Shown here: one piece after another, positions 28,554-36,678 of the stretch
Numbering within the stretch: the stretch's first letter is position 1
Layout: every line of letters begins with the position of its first letter
Source of the DNA: Nitrospira sp.
GTDB lineage: Bacteria; Nitrospirota; Nitrospiria; Nitrospirales; Nitrospiraceae
Length of the DNA stretch: 64,000 nt
Assembly (NCBI GenBank): GCA_022226955.1
Contig: CP092079.1
Coordinates: 558,451-622,450 of the forward strand
Reading direction: 5' to 3'
The notes under the pieces: model-generated
The model's database searches: none
The model's input: the letters and a program-made list of their open reading frames with translations, nothing else
What the model was told of the DNA's origin: nothing
Translations under genes and position numbers: made by a program

Positions 28554-28872
28554 CAGGTCTGTCTGTGCAGGATTGGCAGGCGGCGCGCTGCTGTGGATGG
28601 CGGTATCGGCGGCTGCCGCGCCGCCCGAGGCCACGCCGATTCCAGATGCCGACTTCCTGGAATTTTTAGGAAGCTGGCACACGGGCGATGGCCGGTGGGT
28701 CGATCCGTTTCATGCCGCTGAATTATCGGGTGCCGAAACGGGGGCTCCTCAGAAACGTCAGCGGACCGAACCGGCGCAGGAACCACCGCGAACGAATCGA
28801 CGGGAAACCCGTGAAGGGTCTGATCAGCAAAGTGTTTGGCCAATCGATCCCACGCGAGAGATGACGCGATGA
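28537..28872 (+). CDS. Secreted hypothetical protein of the sigma operon
   Basis: 111 residues with a signal-peptide-like N-terminus (GLAGGALLWMAVSAAAA), then a short DADFLEFLGSWHTGDGRWVD segment and an Arg/Glu/Pro-rich tail. The DFLEFLGSW pattern echoes DLEFFHWLAG in the preceding gene product, so the two may contact the same partner. It overlaps the upstream gene by 17 bp and the downstream gene by 4 bp. No catalytic motif; role unknown. Confidence 0.68.
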   Translation: MIRQGSRSVCAGLAGGALLWMAVSAAAAPPEATPIPDADFLEFLGSWHTGDGRWVDPFHAAELSGAETGAPQKRQRTEPAQEPPRTNRRETREGSDQQSVWPIDPTREMTR

Positions 28873-29399
28873 GAGGATTTGTACTCAATATTCTTCTGCT
28901 GTGTGGCTGGAGTCTCGCGGCATGGGCTCAAGCCGAATCCCCGGGTGTGCCGTGGAGCCAGCTGAATCAGCAGGAACAGCAGCTGTTGCAGAAATTCAAT
29001 CAGGACTGGGATCGGCTGACGGCGGACCGTCAGGAACGTTTGCGCAACGGCGCGCAACAGTGGTCGAGCATGAATCCCGATGAACGGACCGAGGCGCGGC
29101 AGCGGTTCCAGGAGTGGCGGCAAATGTCTCCGGACGATCAACAGCGCTTGCGAGACCGGTTCCAGCGATTTCGGGAGTTGCCGCCGGAAAAGCGCGAGGC
29201 CATTCGCAACGCGCGGCAGTGGTTTCGGTCACTGCCGCCCGACGAGCGTCATGAGATGCGCCAGCGCTGGAAAAACATGACGCCCGATGAACGGCGCGCC
29301 TTTCGCCGGCAGTTCCGAAAGGACTTCGATGGCGAGAGGTCTGTTCCATCGGGGAATCAGTTTCCGCGCCGCGACCGGCCGTTCCGTCCCAACCGGTAG
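28869..29399 (+). CDS. DUF3106 repeat protein
   Basis: 176 residues with a signal peptide (about 1-22) followed by amphipathic, charge-rich repeats of the form L-x-x-x-x-R-x-x-x-x-x-x-W-x-x-M-x-P-x-E-R (for example WSSMNPDERTEARQRFQEW and FRSLPPDERHEMRQRWKNM). This is the DUF3106 pattern, also seen in helical periplasmic sensors related in style to CpxP/heavy-metal-resistance proteins. It closes the sigma/anti-sigma operon and may be the periplasmic sensor; that is inference. Confidence 0.82.
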   Translation: MRGFVLNILLLCGWSLAAWAQAESPGVPWSQLNQQEQQLLQKFNQDWDRLTADRQERLRNGAQQWSSMNPDERTEARQRFQEWRQMSPDDQQRLRDRFQRFRELPPEKREAIRNARQWFRSLPPDERHEMRQRWKNMTPDERRAFRRQFRKDFDGERSVPSGNQFPRRDRPFRPNR

Positions 29400-29417
29400 A
29401 CGGCTTGCGACGGTTGC

Positions 29418-29446
29418 TTGACAGCGCGGGCGGTATTCCACAAAAT
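29418..29446 (+). promoter_or_regulatory. Putative sigma-70 promoter of AIM24-like gene
   Basis: TTGACA at 29418-29423, a 17-bp spacer, and CAAAAT at 29441-29446 (four of six consensus), 53 bp upstream of the ATG at 29500. Confidence 0.55.
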
Positions 29447-29499
29447 CACCGCACAGAGTTTCTTGGTCTGACAGAGCACGTATCTCAGGAGATCAATCG

Positions 29500-30183
29500 A
29501 TGAAAAGCGAAATACTGTATCCGGGGGCCTTTCCAATGGTGCGCATTGAGTTGGCGGCAGGGGAACACCTCAAAGCCGAATCGGGCGCAATGGTCGCTTC
29601 TTCGCCGACGGTAGACGTCGAAAGCAAGATGGAGGGCGGTTTTCTTGGCGCGCTCTCGCGCAAACTTCTGACGGGAGAAAAATTCTTCTTTCAGACATTG
29701 CGGGCGAGTCGTGGGCCTGGTGAAGTGTTGCTGGCGCCGACGGTGCCGGGTGAAGTTGTCCTTCTTGATCTCGACGGTGTGAATGAATACATGGTGCAGA
29801 AGGACGGCTTTCTGGCGGGCGCCGAGGGCATTAACATCGAAAGCAAGATGCAGAGTTTGAGCCGCGGACTCTTGGGGGGCGAAGGATTTTTCATTCTGAA
29901 GATTGGCGGCAAAGGGATGCTGGCGCTGAACAGTTTCGGCGCGATCCATAAGATCGAACTCAGGCCGGATCAAGAATACATCGTCGACAACAGCCATCTC
30001 GTGGCCTGGTCGGCGACGACGTCGTACAACATCGAGAAAGCCTCTTCCGGTTGGGTCGCCAGCTTCACGTCGGGCGAAGGGCTGGTCTGCCGATTCCGTG
30101 GGCCGGGGATTGTCTACATCCAAAGCCGCAATCCAGGCAGTTTTGGATCGTGGATCAGGCAATTCATCCCGGTGTCGGAGTAG
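29500..30183 (+). CDS. TIGR00266/AIM24 family protein
   Basis: 227-residue beta-rich protein. Seen: FPMVRIELAAGEHLKAESGA, the glycine-rich GGFLGALSRKLLTGEKFFFQ, LLGGEGFFILKIGGKG, and DNSHLVAWSATTSYNIEKAS near the C-terminus, all typical of the AIM24-like double beta-barrel family. Mitochondrial AIM24 affects inner-membrane organisation; the bacterial role is unknown. AGGAG eight bases upstream supports the ATG. It is preceded by a promoter-like TTGACA box and followed by a palindromic repeat element. Confidence 0.88.
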   Translation: MKSEILYPGAFPMVRIELAAGEHLKAESGAMVASSPTVDVESKMEGGFLGALSRKLLTGEKFFFQTLRASRGPGEVLLAPTVPGEVVLLDLDGVNEYMVQKDGFLAGAEGINIESKMQSLSRGLLGGEGFFILKIGGKGMLALNSFGAIHKIELRPDQEYIVDNSHLVAWSATTSYNIEKASSGWVASFTSGEGLVCRFRGPGIVYIQSRNPGSFGSWIRQFIPVSE

Positions 30184-30184
30184 C

Positions 30185-30303
30185 GGATGCTGAAAACGTC
30201 AGCGAACTGCGTTCTCGGCTCGATTCAATCCTCAACGTACCTCAAGGGTACGCCTGCGGTTGTCTCTCGCCTGCGGCCTTGTTGGCCGCCGTTTTGAGCA
30301 TCC
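30185..30303. repeat. Palindromic intergenic repeat, 119 bp
   Basis: The ends are near-perfect inverted repeats (GGATGCTGAAAACG at the left, CGTTTTGAGCATCC at the right, one mismatch). The interior contains CTCAACGTACC/GGTACGC-like and CTGCGGCC words. A longer relative lies at 45359-45592. From memory, elements with this GGATGCTGAAAAxxG start are scattered in Nitrospira genomes; copy number should be checked. Confidence 0.7.
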
Positions 30304-30342
30304 GCCAAGAGCGTTGCCTTTAATCAGTCAATCGATCCTACG

Positions 30343-31485
30343 ATGACTCAATTTTCTCCCAATGCCCTCTGCTTCGGTGAGGAGTTTCCTGCCGCCGGGG
30401 CTCCTTGCCTGGTGCAGATTGAAGGCGATGGACTGACGATGACGTATGAGCTGGCAGGCGCATCTGCTATCTCGGAGCGCGTGCTGTTTACTGGGCTGTC
30501 GGTATCCGCCGGGGGGCTCGACCATGACCATCTCGTGTTGAAATGGGGGACGGGCGCGCAGGCCCGCACGCTCTACCTCAAGCACCCCGATCTTATTCGG
30601 GCGTTCCGGGAAGCGGCGCCGGATCACTTAAGCCAGCCCTTTGAGCAGGCGGCGGAGCGCGTGCGGCAGGTGCGCCGACGGCATCGCGCCACATGGGGGG
30701 TTGTTGCCGGTTCGATCCTGGCGGTGGCGCTGGGGCTGTGGTTTGGAGCCGATCTATTGGTCGAGATGGCGGTGAGCCGCATGCCGGTGGAGTGGGAGCA
30801 GAAATTGGGCGAAGCGGCCTACAAGGATTTTCTCAGCCATCAAGACGTGATGAAAGAGGGTCCTGCCGTCAAGGCGGTCGAAGAGATGACGCAGCGCCTG
30901 GTCGAGCAGATCCCAGACAATCCCTACAAGTTTCAGGTGACTGTGGTGAAGAGCGATGTCGTCAATGCGTTTGCGCTGCCGGGCGGCTACGTCGTCGTGT
31001 TCACCGGCTTGATGAAAAAAGCGGACAACGGAGAAGAAGTGGCGGGCGTGTTGGGCCATGAGCTTAACCATGTGTTGCAGCGCCATGGGCTTGAGCGGAT
31101 TGTGAAAAGTATGGGCGTGATGGCGGCGGTCGCGATCATTGTCGGCGATCAGCAGGGGCTCATCGGATTAATGCGGCAAGTCGGCGTCGAATTGCTGACA
31201 CTGAAGTTCGGCCGCGCGCAGGAAACGGAAGCCGATCTTACGGGGTTGCAGTTAGTCTATCGCGCCAAGATCGATCCCAACGGCATGGTCACGTTCTTTC
31301 AGAAACTGGCTGAAAAAGACGAGGGGCGGGTCGAGTGGCTCTCAACGCATCCGATGAGCAGCGCGCGGGCTGAGCGGTTGAAGGCCGAGTTGGCGGCCCT
31401 TCCCAAACGGTCCCCCGAACCGTTTACCTTTGAGTGGAGTGCCGTGCAGAGCGCGCTGGGCGTTCAGCCGGTGGCGGCACCGTAA
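30343..31485 (+). CDS. M48-family metalloprotease
   Basis: 380 residues. The N-terminal 110 residues form a beta-rich domain similar to those fused to M48 peptidases; then one membrane segment (about 127-147, GVVAGSILAVALGLWFGADL) and the peptidase domain. Zinc site: LGHELNHVLQRHGLERI (HExxH as HELNH) and downstream RAQETEADLTGLQLV providing the third ligand Glu. NAFALPGGYVVVFTGLMKKA is the conserved loop before the active site, and STHPMSSARAERL ends the domain. Likely periplasm-facing quality-control protease in the HtpX/BepA group. Confidence 0.9.
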   Translation: MTQFSPNALCFGEEFPAAGAPCLVQIEGDGLTMTYELAGASAISERVLFTGLSVSAGGLDHDHLVLKWGTGAQARTLYLKHPDLIRAFREAAPDHLSQPFEQAAERVRQVRRRHRATWGVVAGSILAVALGLWFGADLLVEMAVSRMPVEWEQKLGEAAYKDFLSHQDVMKEGPAVKAVEEMTQRLVEQIPDNPYKFQVTVVKSDVVNAFALPGGYVVVFTGLMKKADNGEEVAGVLGHELNHVLQRHGLERIVKSMGVMAAVAIIVGDQQGLIGLMRQVGVELLTLKFGRAQETEADLTGLQLVYRAKIDPNGMVTFFQKLAEKDEGRVEWLSTHPMSSARAERLKAELAALPKRSPEPFTFEWSAVQSALGVQPVAAP

Positions 31486-31545
31486 GAGCGCGGATAGGAC
31501 ATTAATTAGATGGATTATTTGAATCAGGTGTTTCCCACTGATTTG

Positions 31546-31574
31546 TTGACAATGTAAGTCGTGCTCACTATATT
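31546..31574 (+). promoter_or_regulatory. Near-consensus sigma-70 promoter
   Basis: TTGACA at 31546-31551, exactly 17 bp spacer, TATATT at 31569-31574. It lies 85 bp before the TRL-like lipoprotein ATG and is one of the best promoter matches in the window. Confidence 0.75.
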
Positions 31575-31658
31575 CCGCCATAATCGCCCTCGATAGCGTA
31601 AGCGGTCGTGAGGTGTTGCGTCGGCAAGGGATCATTTCTTAACCGTGGGAGGAATGTT

Positions 31659-32000
31659 ATGAAGAGAATGTTGTTGTCCGTCGGTGTGCTGGCGTTTGCG
31701 GCAATGGCGACCGGTTGCGGGAGTGTCGGCGGGTATACGCAGCCGGCTGGTATAGCCCCAACGGCGTGGATATTCTCTGAAACGACGTCTGGCGGCATCC
31801 TCCATGACAATGGCGTGGCCCCGACCAAGGTCGGCAAGGCCTGTGGAACGAGCATCATGGGCATCGTTGCAACAGGCGATACGTCTGTAGAGACTGCGAT
31901 GAACCAAGGTGGCATCAAGAAGGCGGTCTATACGGAACAGTACATCAAGAACATTATGGGATTCTTCGTCGAAGTGTGCACCATCGTCAAGGGAAACTAG
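31659..32000 (+). CDS. TRL-like lipoprotein
   Basis: 113-residue lipoprotein. The signal peptide ends at MATGC; the mature part carries KVGKACGTSIMGIVATGDTS and GGIKKAVYTEQYIKNIMGFF, matching the TRL-like family (named from a tRNA-associated locus, function unknown). GGAGGAA precedes the ATG at 31659. It has its own near-consensus promoter (31546) and a strong terminator (32042), so it is a highly expressed single-gene unit by appearance. Confidence 0.8.
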   Translation: MKRMLLSVGVLAFAAMATGCGSVGGYTQPAGIAPTAWIFSETTSGGILHDNGVAPTKVGKACGTSIMGIVATGDTSVETAMNQGGIKKAVYTEQYIKNIMGFFVEVCTIVKGN

Positions 32001-32041
32001 GCAGCGAAGACCGCAGGTCTCAGCTGTATGGAAACCGGAAG

Positions 32042-32076
32042 AGCGGGGATGGCCATGTGCCATCTCCGCTTTTTTA
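32042..32076 (+). terminator. Rho-independent terminator
   Basis: 12-bp stem AGCGGGGATGGC / GCCATCTCCGCT with one G-U pair and a 5-base loop, followed directly by a run of six T. It ends the TRL-like lipoprotein transcript. Confidence 0.88.
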
Positions 32077-32117
32077 TTTGCAGAGAGCCCAAGCCAGCAA
32101 TGACTAAGGGCGATGAC

Positions 32118-32840
32118 ATGGCAAAGCAGGTCCATCCTTGGTTAAGGGGATCAACTCCCTGCCGTACTTGGCAGCGCCTGGTCTCCATGGCGTTGGCCGG
32201 AGTCAGGGCGATGATCGGCGCGGTGCTCATCGGCGGGCTCATCACTCTGGTGCCATTGGGAAAGGAGCCTCTCGCATTGGCTGCTGAATCGGCGGACATC
32301 TATATCGGTACCGCAATTGTCGGAGGATTTCCGCAGGTTCGCGATATGAGCCTCGGCGGGCGGAGTGTCAGCCGCGCGCATGTCGACAATGGGGTGGGAG
32401 CCGCGGTGAAAGTTGGCCTGTTTCCTCAGTGGACTCAGCGAGCGTTGGGCATCGAGCTGGAGTATTTCGGCACAACGGGGAAAGTCTCCGCCGTGACGAC
32501 GGCCAATGGCAGTGGCAAAGCGAGTTTGACGGTGCTCAACAGCATGGTCAATCTCATCCTCCGACAACCAACGGGTCTGTTTCGACCGTACGCCGGTGTC
32601 GGGATTGGCTACTCGGGAGGGATCTTGTACCGAGCGGACTTCCCGGACCGATCAAATCGAGAATTCGAATCGACTCCGGGACTGACCTATCAGTTGATGG
32701 GCGGACTCCAATGGCAAGTCGGCACGCGCGCGTACCTGTTTGCGGAATATAAACATCTTGTCACCGCGTTTCATTGGAAAGCGGTGTCCTTCGACTATCG
32801 AGGCGATTACGCGCTGATCGGCGTGGGCTGGATGTTTTAG
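32118..32840 (+). CDS. Outer-membrane beta-barrel protein
   Basis: 240 residues. A hydrophobic export signal (about residues 24-55, ending near LALAAESADIYIG) is followed by alternating strands typical of an 8-stranded barrel: DIYIGTAIVGGFPQVRD, GIELEYFGTTGKVSAVT, FRPYAGVGIGYSGG, YQLMGGLQWQVGTRAYLFAE and a terminal YALIGVGWMF ending in Phe, as outer-membrane proteins do. The start ATG at 32118 has AAGGG eight bases upstream; an ATG at 32100 is also possible. Role unknown; porin-like or OmpW/OmpA-type surface protein. Confidence 0.75.
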   Translation: MAKQVHPWLRGSTPCRTWQRLVSMALAGVRAMIGAVLIGGLITLVPLGKEPLALAAESADIYIGTAIVGGFPQVRDMSLGGRSVSRAHVDNGVGAAVKVGLFPQWTQRALGIELEYFGTTGKVSAVTTANGSGKASLTVLNSMVNLILRQPTGLFRPYAGVGIGYSGGILYRADFPDRSNREFESTPGLTYQLMGGLQWQVGTRAYLFAEYKHLVTAFHWKAVSFDYRGDYALIGVGWMF

Positions 32841-32953
32841 TTGGAGCGCGGCGGCGCCATGCGAGGGTTTGCCCTGGCGATACCCCAAGCCTCATGTGCT
32901 GTTCGAATGCCGTCGGTGCGTCTGCTTCAGCGGCATAACTAGATGGAAATCGC

Positions 32954-32984
32954 TTGCCGCATTGGCCGAAAGGTGCGCTATAAT
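32954..32984 (+). promoter_or_regulatory. Putative promoter of DUF3015 gene
   Basis: Perfect TATAAT at 32979-32984, 54 bp upstream of the ATG, with TTGCCG at 32954-32959 (19-bp spacer, longer than ideal). The -10 match is the main support. Confidence 0.5.
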
Positions 32985-33037
32985 CGCGCAGGCATCTCGT
33001 TCCATCGTACTCACTATTATTACATGGAGGAGGCGGT

Positions 33038-33547
33038 ATGAAAAAAGCAGTGATGCTCGCAGTCGTTGGAATATTCATGGCCATGCAAGGCGGCCTCGCT
33101 ATGGCGGCGAATCCGGACACCGGACCGGGCTGCGGTTTGGGCAAGCTTGCCTGGCAGAACTATCCGAATCAGAAGACCATCGGCGTACAGACGATGGAAG
33201 CAACCACGAACGGGTCATTTGGCACGCAGACGTTTGGGATCAGCAGTGGAACATCGGGTTGCACCAATGACGGCAAGTTCTGGACGCAGGAGAAGGTCAA
33301 TGTCTTCGCGGCGCTGAATTTTGACAATCTGGCGCAGGATATGGCTCAGGGGCAGGGTGAACACCTGGCCTCCTTGGCAACATTGATGGGGATTCCGGCG
33401 GCGCAGCAGCCGGCGTTCTTTGCGATGACCCAAGAAAAATACGCCTCGCTCATGGCGGCCGGGGAGACTTCCCCTGTTGCACTCGTGAAGGCGCTGAACG
33501 ACGCGGTAGCCACGCATCCGATGCTGGCTCAAGTGTCAGCCAAGTAA
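33038..33547 (+). CDS. DUF3015 family secreted protein
   Basis: 169 residues with a signal peptide cleaved near AMAANPDTG. The mature start NPDTGPGCGLGKLAWQNYP and the later QTFGISSGTSGCTNDGKFW are the DUF3015 signatures: two cysteines, a G-C-G-L-G turn and a TSGC motif. The C-terminal part contains QEKYASLMAAGETSPVALVK. Function unknown; family members are often abundant periplasmic or outer-membrane proteins. GGAGGAGG precedes the ATG. It is 5 bp upstream of the DUF4105 gene, so the two may be co-transcribed. Confidence 0.85.
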   Translation: MKKAVMLAVVGIFMAMQGGLAMAANPDTGPGCGLGKLAWQNYPNQKTIGVQTMEATTNGSFGTQTFGISSGTSGCTNDGKFWTQEKVNVFAALNFDNLAQDMAQGQGEHLASLATLMGIPAAQQPAFFAMTQEKYASLMAAGETSPVALVKALNDAVATHPMLAQVSAK

Positions 33548-33552
33548 TTGTT

Positions 33553-35511
33553 GTGTTCGTGGGGTTCTGGTTGCAACGACTGGGACCCCACGGCGTTTTA
33601 AGAGTCCTTCCGGTATTTCTCCTTCTTATCTTCTTCTTCGGCCTCGCTCCGCCGCCAGGATTCAGCGGTCCGCTCGGTGAACCGTCCTATTTGAATGAGC
33701 TGGTGAGCCGGGCAACAATCCTGCGCCTTGCCGACGAACGGGAGTGGCAGGTACTGCTTCATTATCGGCGCACGTGGCTTGGCGGCGTCGAGAGCATGCA
33801 GGACGATCCAGGGTTTTTCATGGACCCACAGGGGAAAACCGATCCGCAGGCAGAATTAGCAGCCACATTACGCCAGTTCTTCTCAGACGATCTTGTCGGC
33901 CGTTCCAAACAGCCAGCGCAATGCGCGTTCGTGGCCCGCTATCACTGGTTGCAGGAACGGCTCCAGTTTGATGGCGCGCGCCTACCCCAGCTGCCTTGCG
34001 AGCGGTTCAGGCAATGGTTCGATGAGTTCAACGCCGAGGCCATCAGCCTGATTTTCCCGACGGGGTTCATGAACAATCCCTCTTCCATGTTTGGGCATAC
34101 GTTTCTTCGTGTGGATGGAAAAGATCAGACTCCGCAGACGCGAATCCTGGCCTACACGATCAACTATGCGGCGCAGCTTCCGCCTGGTGCGGGCATCGAG
34201 TATGCCTATAAAGGTCTTGTCGGATCCTACCCCGGCTATTTTTCCACAATTCCGTACTACCTCAAGGTGCAGGAGTATCGGGATATCGACAATCGGGATA
34301 TTTGGGAATATCGATTGAATCTGACCGAGCCGCAGGTGGCCCGCCTTCTGATGCATACCTGGGAATTAGGGAATGCTTATTTCGACTATTATTTCTTCGG
34401 CGAAAACTGCGCCTACCACATCCTATCCCTGATAGAGGCCGCTGAGCCGTCGGTCCATCTCCTCGATGCATTTCCTGCCTACACGATTCCGGTCGACACC
34501 GTCCGGCGGTTGCGGGAGTCGGGCCTTGTCGGAGATGTGATCCCCAGGTCCTCTCGCAGCACACTCGTCCGCCGAAAGCGCGCGGCGATGACCGGCGATG
34601 AGCGAGAGTGGCTCGACCGCTTAATCAGGAACCCCTCAGGGTTGAAAGAGGACGGATTTCAAGCGCTACAACTCGATCGGCAAGCGTTTGTTCTGGAGAC
34701 CGCGTCTGATTATCTGTTGCAGCACAGCGCGGGGGCAGGGGAGGAGGGGGCTCCGTATCGCGAGAGAAACCGAAGCATCCTCAGAGCCCGAAGCGAATTA
34801 AAAGTTACTCCACCAGAGCTACCTATTCAGCCCTACGTCAAGCAGCCGGACCTCGGCCACGGGACCAGCCGGCTTGGTGTGGGTGTGGGATGGCGTAACC
34901 AGCGGGCGTTTGAGGAGGTCAACCTGCGTGCGGCCTATCATGACCTTCTGGATCCTGAGCCGGGATTTACTCCGGATGCACAGATTGAGGCCCTGTCGAT
35001 CGGGATTCGTCACTATCACGACCAGTCGCAGGCCCGCATCGAGCGGTTTGGGCTTATCAACATTACTTCGCTCTCGCCGATCGATGCGCTTTCGCAAGCG
35101 CCCTCCTGGAAAGTGAATATCGGCATGAACACAATCCGGCATCGCGGTTGCCAGCTGTGCAGCAACGGGGTTGCCAGTGGCGGCATCGGGGGGGCGTTTG
35201 AATCGCAGTTGCTAAAACGCGAGGTGTATTTTGCGTTTGCCGAAGCAGAAGCCAATTACAGCAAGGCCTATGACGAACGGCATCGAGTCGGCGGGGGCGG
35301 GACCATGGGGATGCTGGCAGACCTGACCGACGACTGGAAGCTGATGTTGTCGGGGTCCTATCTCCGCTACGCGCTCGGCGACAAGTCGGAAGATATCCGC
35401 TGGTTTGTCGGGTCGCGCTATACCCTGAGCCAGAATTGGGCGGTGCGTATCGAATACAACCATCGGGATCGGGATAACGATGTAGTGTTCTCGATTCACG
35501 CGTTCTTTTGA
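33553..35511 (+). CDS. DUF4105 (Lnb N-terminal periplasmic domain) protein
   Basis: 652 residues. A hydrophobic N-terminus (about 14-35) is followed by the DUF4105/Lnb domain: FMNNPSSMFGHTFLRVDGKD, NYAAQLPPGAGIEYAYKGLV, GSYPGYFSTIPYYLKVQEY and FFGENCAYHILSLIEAAEP, which place a His and a Cys as expected for the papain-like fold used by Lnb lipoprotein N-acyltransferases. The C-terminal third is strand-rich and looks barrel-like, ending HAFF. Full Lnb activity cannot be claimed from sequence. The predicted start is GTG at 33553; no good Shine-Dalgarno is visible. Confidence 0.85.
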   Translation: MFVGFWLQRLGPHGVLRVLPVFLLLIFFFGLAPPPGFSGPLGEPSYLNELVSRATILRLADEREWQVLLHYRRTWLGGVESMQDDPGFFMDPQGKTDPQAELAATLRQFFSDDLVGRSKQPAQCAFVARYHWLQERLQFDGARLPQLPCERFRQWFDEFNAEAISLIFPTGFMNNPSSMFGHTFLRVDGKDQTPQTRILAYTINYAAQLPPGAGIEYAYKGLVGSYPGYFSTIPYYLKVQEYRDIDNRDIWEYRLNLTEPQVARLLMHTWELGNAYFDYYFFGENCAYHILSLIEAAEPSVHLLDAFPAYTIPVDTVRRLRESGLVGDVIPRSSRSTLVRRKRAAMTGDEREWLDRLIRNPSGLKEDGFQALQLDRQAFVLETASDYLLQHSAGAGEEGAPYRERNRSILRARSELKVTPPELPIQPYVKQPDLGHGTSRLGVGVGWRNQRAFEEVNLRAAYHDLLDPEPGFTPDAQIEALSIGIRHYHDQSQARIERFGLINITSLSPIDALSQAPSWKVNIGMNTIRHRGCQLCSNGVASGGIGGAFESQLLKREVYFAFAEAEANYSKAYDERHRVGGGGTMGMLADLTDDWKLMLSGSYLRYALGDKSEDIRWFVGSRYTLSQNWAVRIEYNHRDRDNDVVFSIHAFF

Positions 35512-35589
35512 GAGGGGCTGTGGCTTCCCCCTTGCCCACCCGAAATAGTCCTGCTACAAGGAAGTTTGGGAGAGGATTACAGACCCGCT

Positions 35590-36396
35590 ATGTCTTCCAC
35601 GATAGAAGAGCCACAGGGTAAGCTGTCCGTTGCCCGCGTGCCGATGGTGCCGGTGGCGCCGCATCCGCCGTTGCGCCGGTACTATGCTGAGAACGATGAA
35701 CGGCAAGTCTTTTTGAACGAGCTGTTCAATCGCACGGCCTATCAGTATCGCAATATCGACAAAGCGACTGGGTTCGGGTCCGGCCTGTGGTATCGGGCCA
35801 AGGCGCTCCGTGAAGCCGGGCTCAAGCCCGGCATGCGGGTGCTGGATGTCGCCTGCGGACCAGGGCTCGTCTCGCAATGCGCGCGCGACATCGTCGGTCA
35901 TTCCGGTTCGGTGATCGGGCTCGACCCCAGTCTCGGCATGCTGCGCGAAGCGCAAAAGGGGCCTTGCCGGACGTTTGTGCGAGGCATCGGCGAGCAATTG
36001 CCGTTTCCCGACCGGACCTTCGATTTTTTGAGCATGGGCTACGCTCTCCGGCATGTCTCCGATCTCGCGACGGCGTTTTCTGAGTATCGCCGGGTGTTAA
36101 AGCCCGGCGGGATCGTGTTGCTATTGGACATCTGCCGTCCCCGGTCGCCGTTCCTTTTGTCGCTATCCCGGTTCTATATCAAGACCGTGATGGGTGTTGC
36201 CTTCGCCCTATCGACCGGCAACCGCGATATGAAAACGTTGATGGAATACTGGTGGGATACCACAGAATATTGCGTGCCGCCGGAGACGATCCTGGCCGCG
36301 CTGGATGCAGCGGGGTTTGTCGATAGCTCGTTGCACGAAATCTTCAATGGGCTCTTGCGAGACTATCGCGCCGTGAAAGGTGAGACGCACGCATGA
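35590..36396 (+). CDS. SAM-dependent class I methyltransferase (UbiE-like), first gene of pigment operon
   Basis: 268 residues. The Rossmann methyltransferase motif I is VLDVACGPGLVSQCARDI; further GSVIGLDPSLGMLREAQ, EQLPFPDRTFDFLSMGYALR and RVLKPGGIVLLLDI match the UbiE/MenG type. The ATG at 35590 overlaps no upstream gene; a weak promoter-like TTGCCC-17-TACAAG sits at 35532-35560. The stop overlaps the acyl carrier protein gene by 4 bp. Within this operon it probably O- or C-methylates the aryl head group of the polyene; that role is inferred from context. Confidence 0.85.
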   Translation: MSSTIEEPQGKLSVARVPMVPVAPHPPLRRYYAENDERQVFLNELFNRTAYQYRNIDKATGFGSGLWYRAKALREAGLKPGMRVLDVACGPGLVSQCARDIVGHSGSVIGLDPSLGMLREAQKGPCRTFVRGIGEQLPFPDRTFDFLSMGYALRHVSDLATAFSEYRRVLKPGGIVLLLDICRPRSPFLLSLSRFYIKTVMGVAFALSTGNRDMKTLMEYWWDTTEYCVPPETILAALDAAGFVDSSLHEIFNGLLRDYRAVKGETHA

Positions 36397-36665
36397 CTGA
36401 TTCAAGCTTTTCATCATTGGAACGGGATTTAGCCGCACTGATCGTCCAAACCCTGAAGTTGAAGGTCGATCCTGCCACGATCGATCCCACGCAGGCGTTG
36501 TTCGGCGATGGGCTTGGCCTCGATTCCATCGATGCGCTGGAGCTCTCGCTGGCCATTTCCCAAACGTACGGCTATCAGCTCAAGTCGAGCGATCCGGAGA
36601 TCAAGGCGATCTTCTCCTCCCTGCGCGCGCTCTCGAACGCCATCGAGAAGAATCGCACAAAGTGA
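36393..36665 (+). CDS. Acyl carrier protein of aryl-polyene type cluster
   Basis: 90-residue acyl carrier protein. The phosphopantetheine attachment site is Ser45 in GLGLDSIDALELSLAISQ, the usual DSI/DSL motif. The N-terminal helix (ERDLAALIVQTLKLKVDPAT) and the C-terminal helix III region are normal. It presumably tethers the growing polyene. Aryl-polyene systems usually have two carrier proteins; only this one is seen. No phosphopantetheinyl transferase gene is in the window, so a general cellular one would be needed. Confidence 0.92.
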   Translation: MTDSSFSSLERDLAALIVQTLKLKVDPATIDPTQALFGDGLGLDSIDALELSLAISQTYGYQLKSSDPEIKAIFSSLRALSNAIEKNRTK

Positions 36666-36678
36666 ATGGTGCGGTGTT

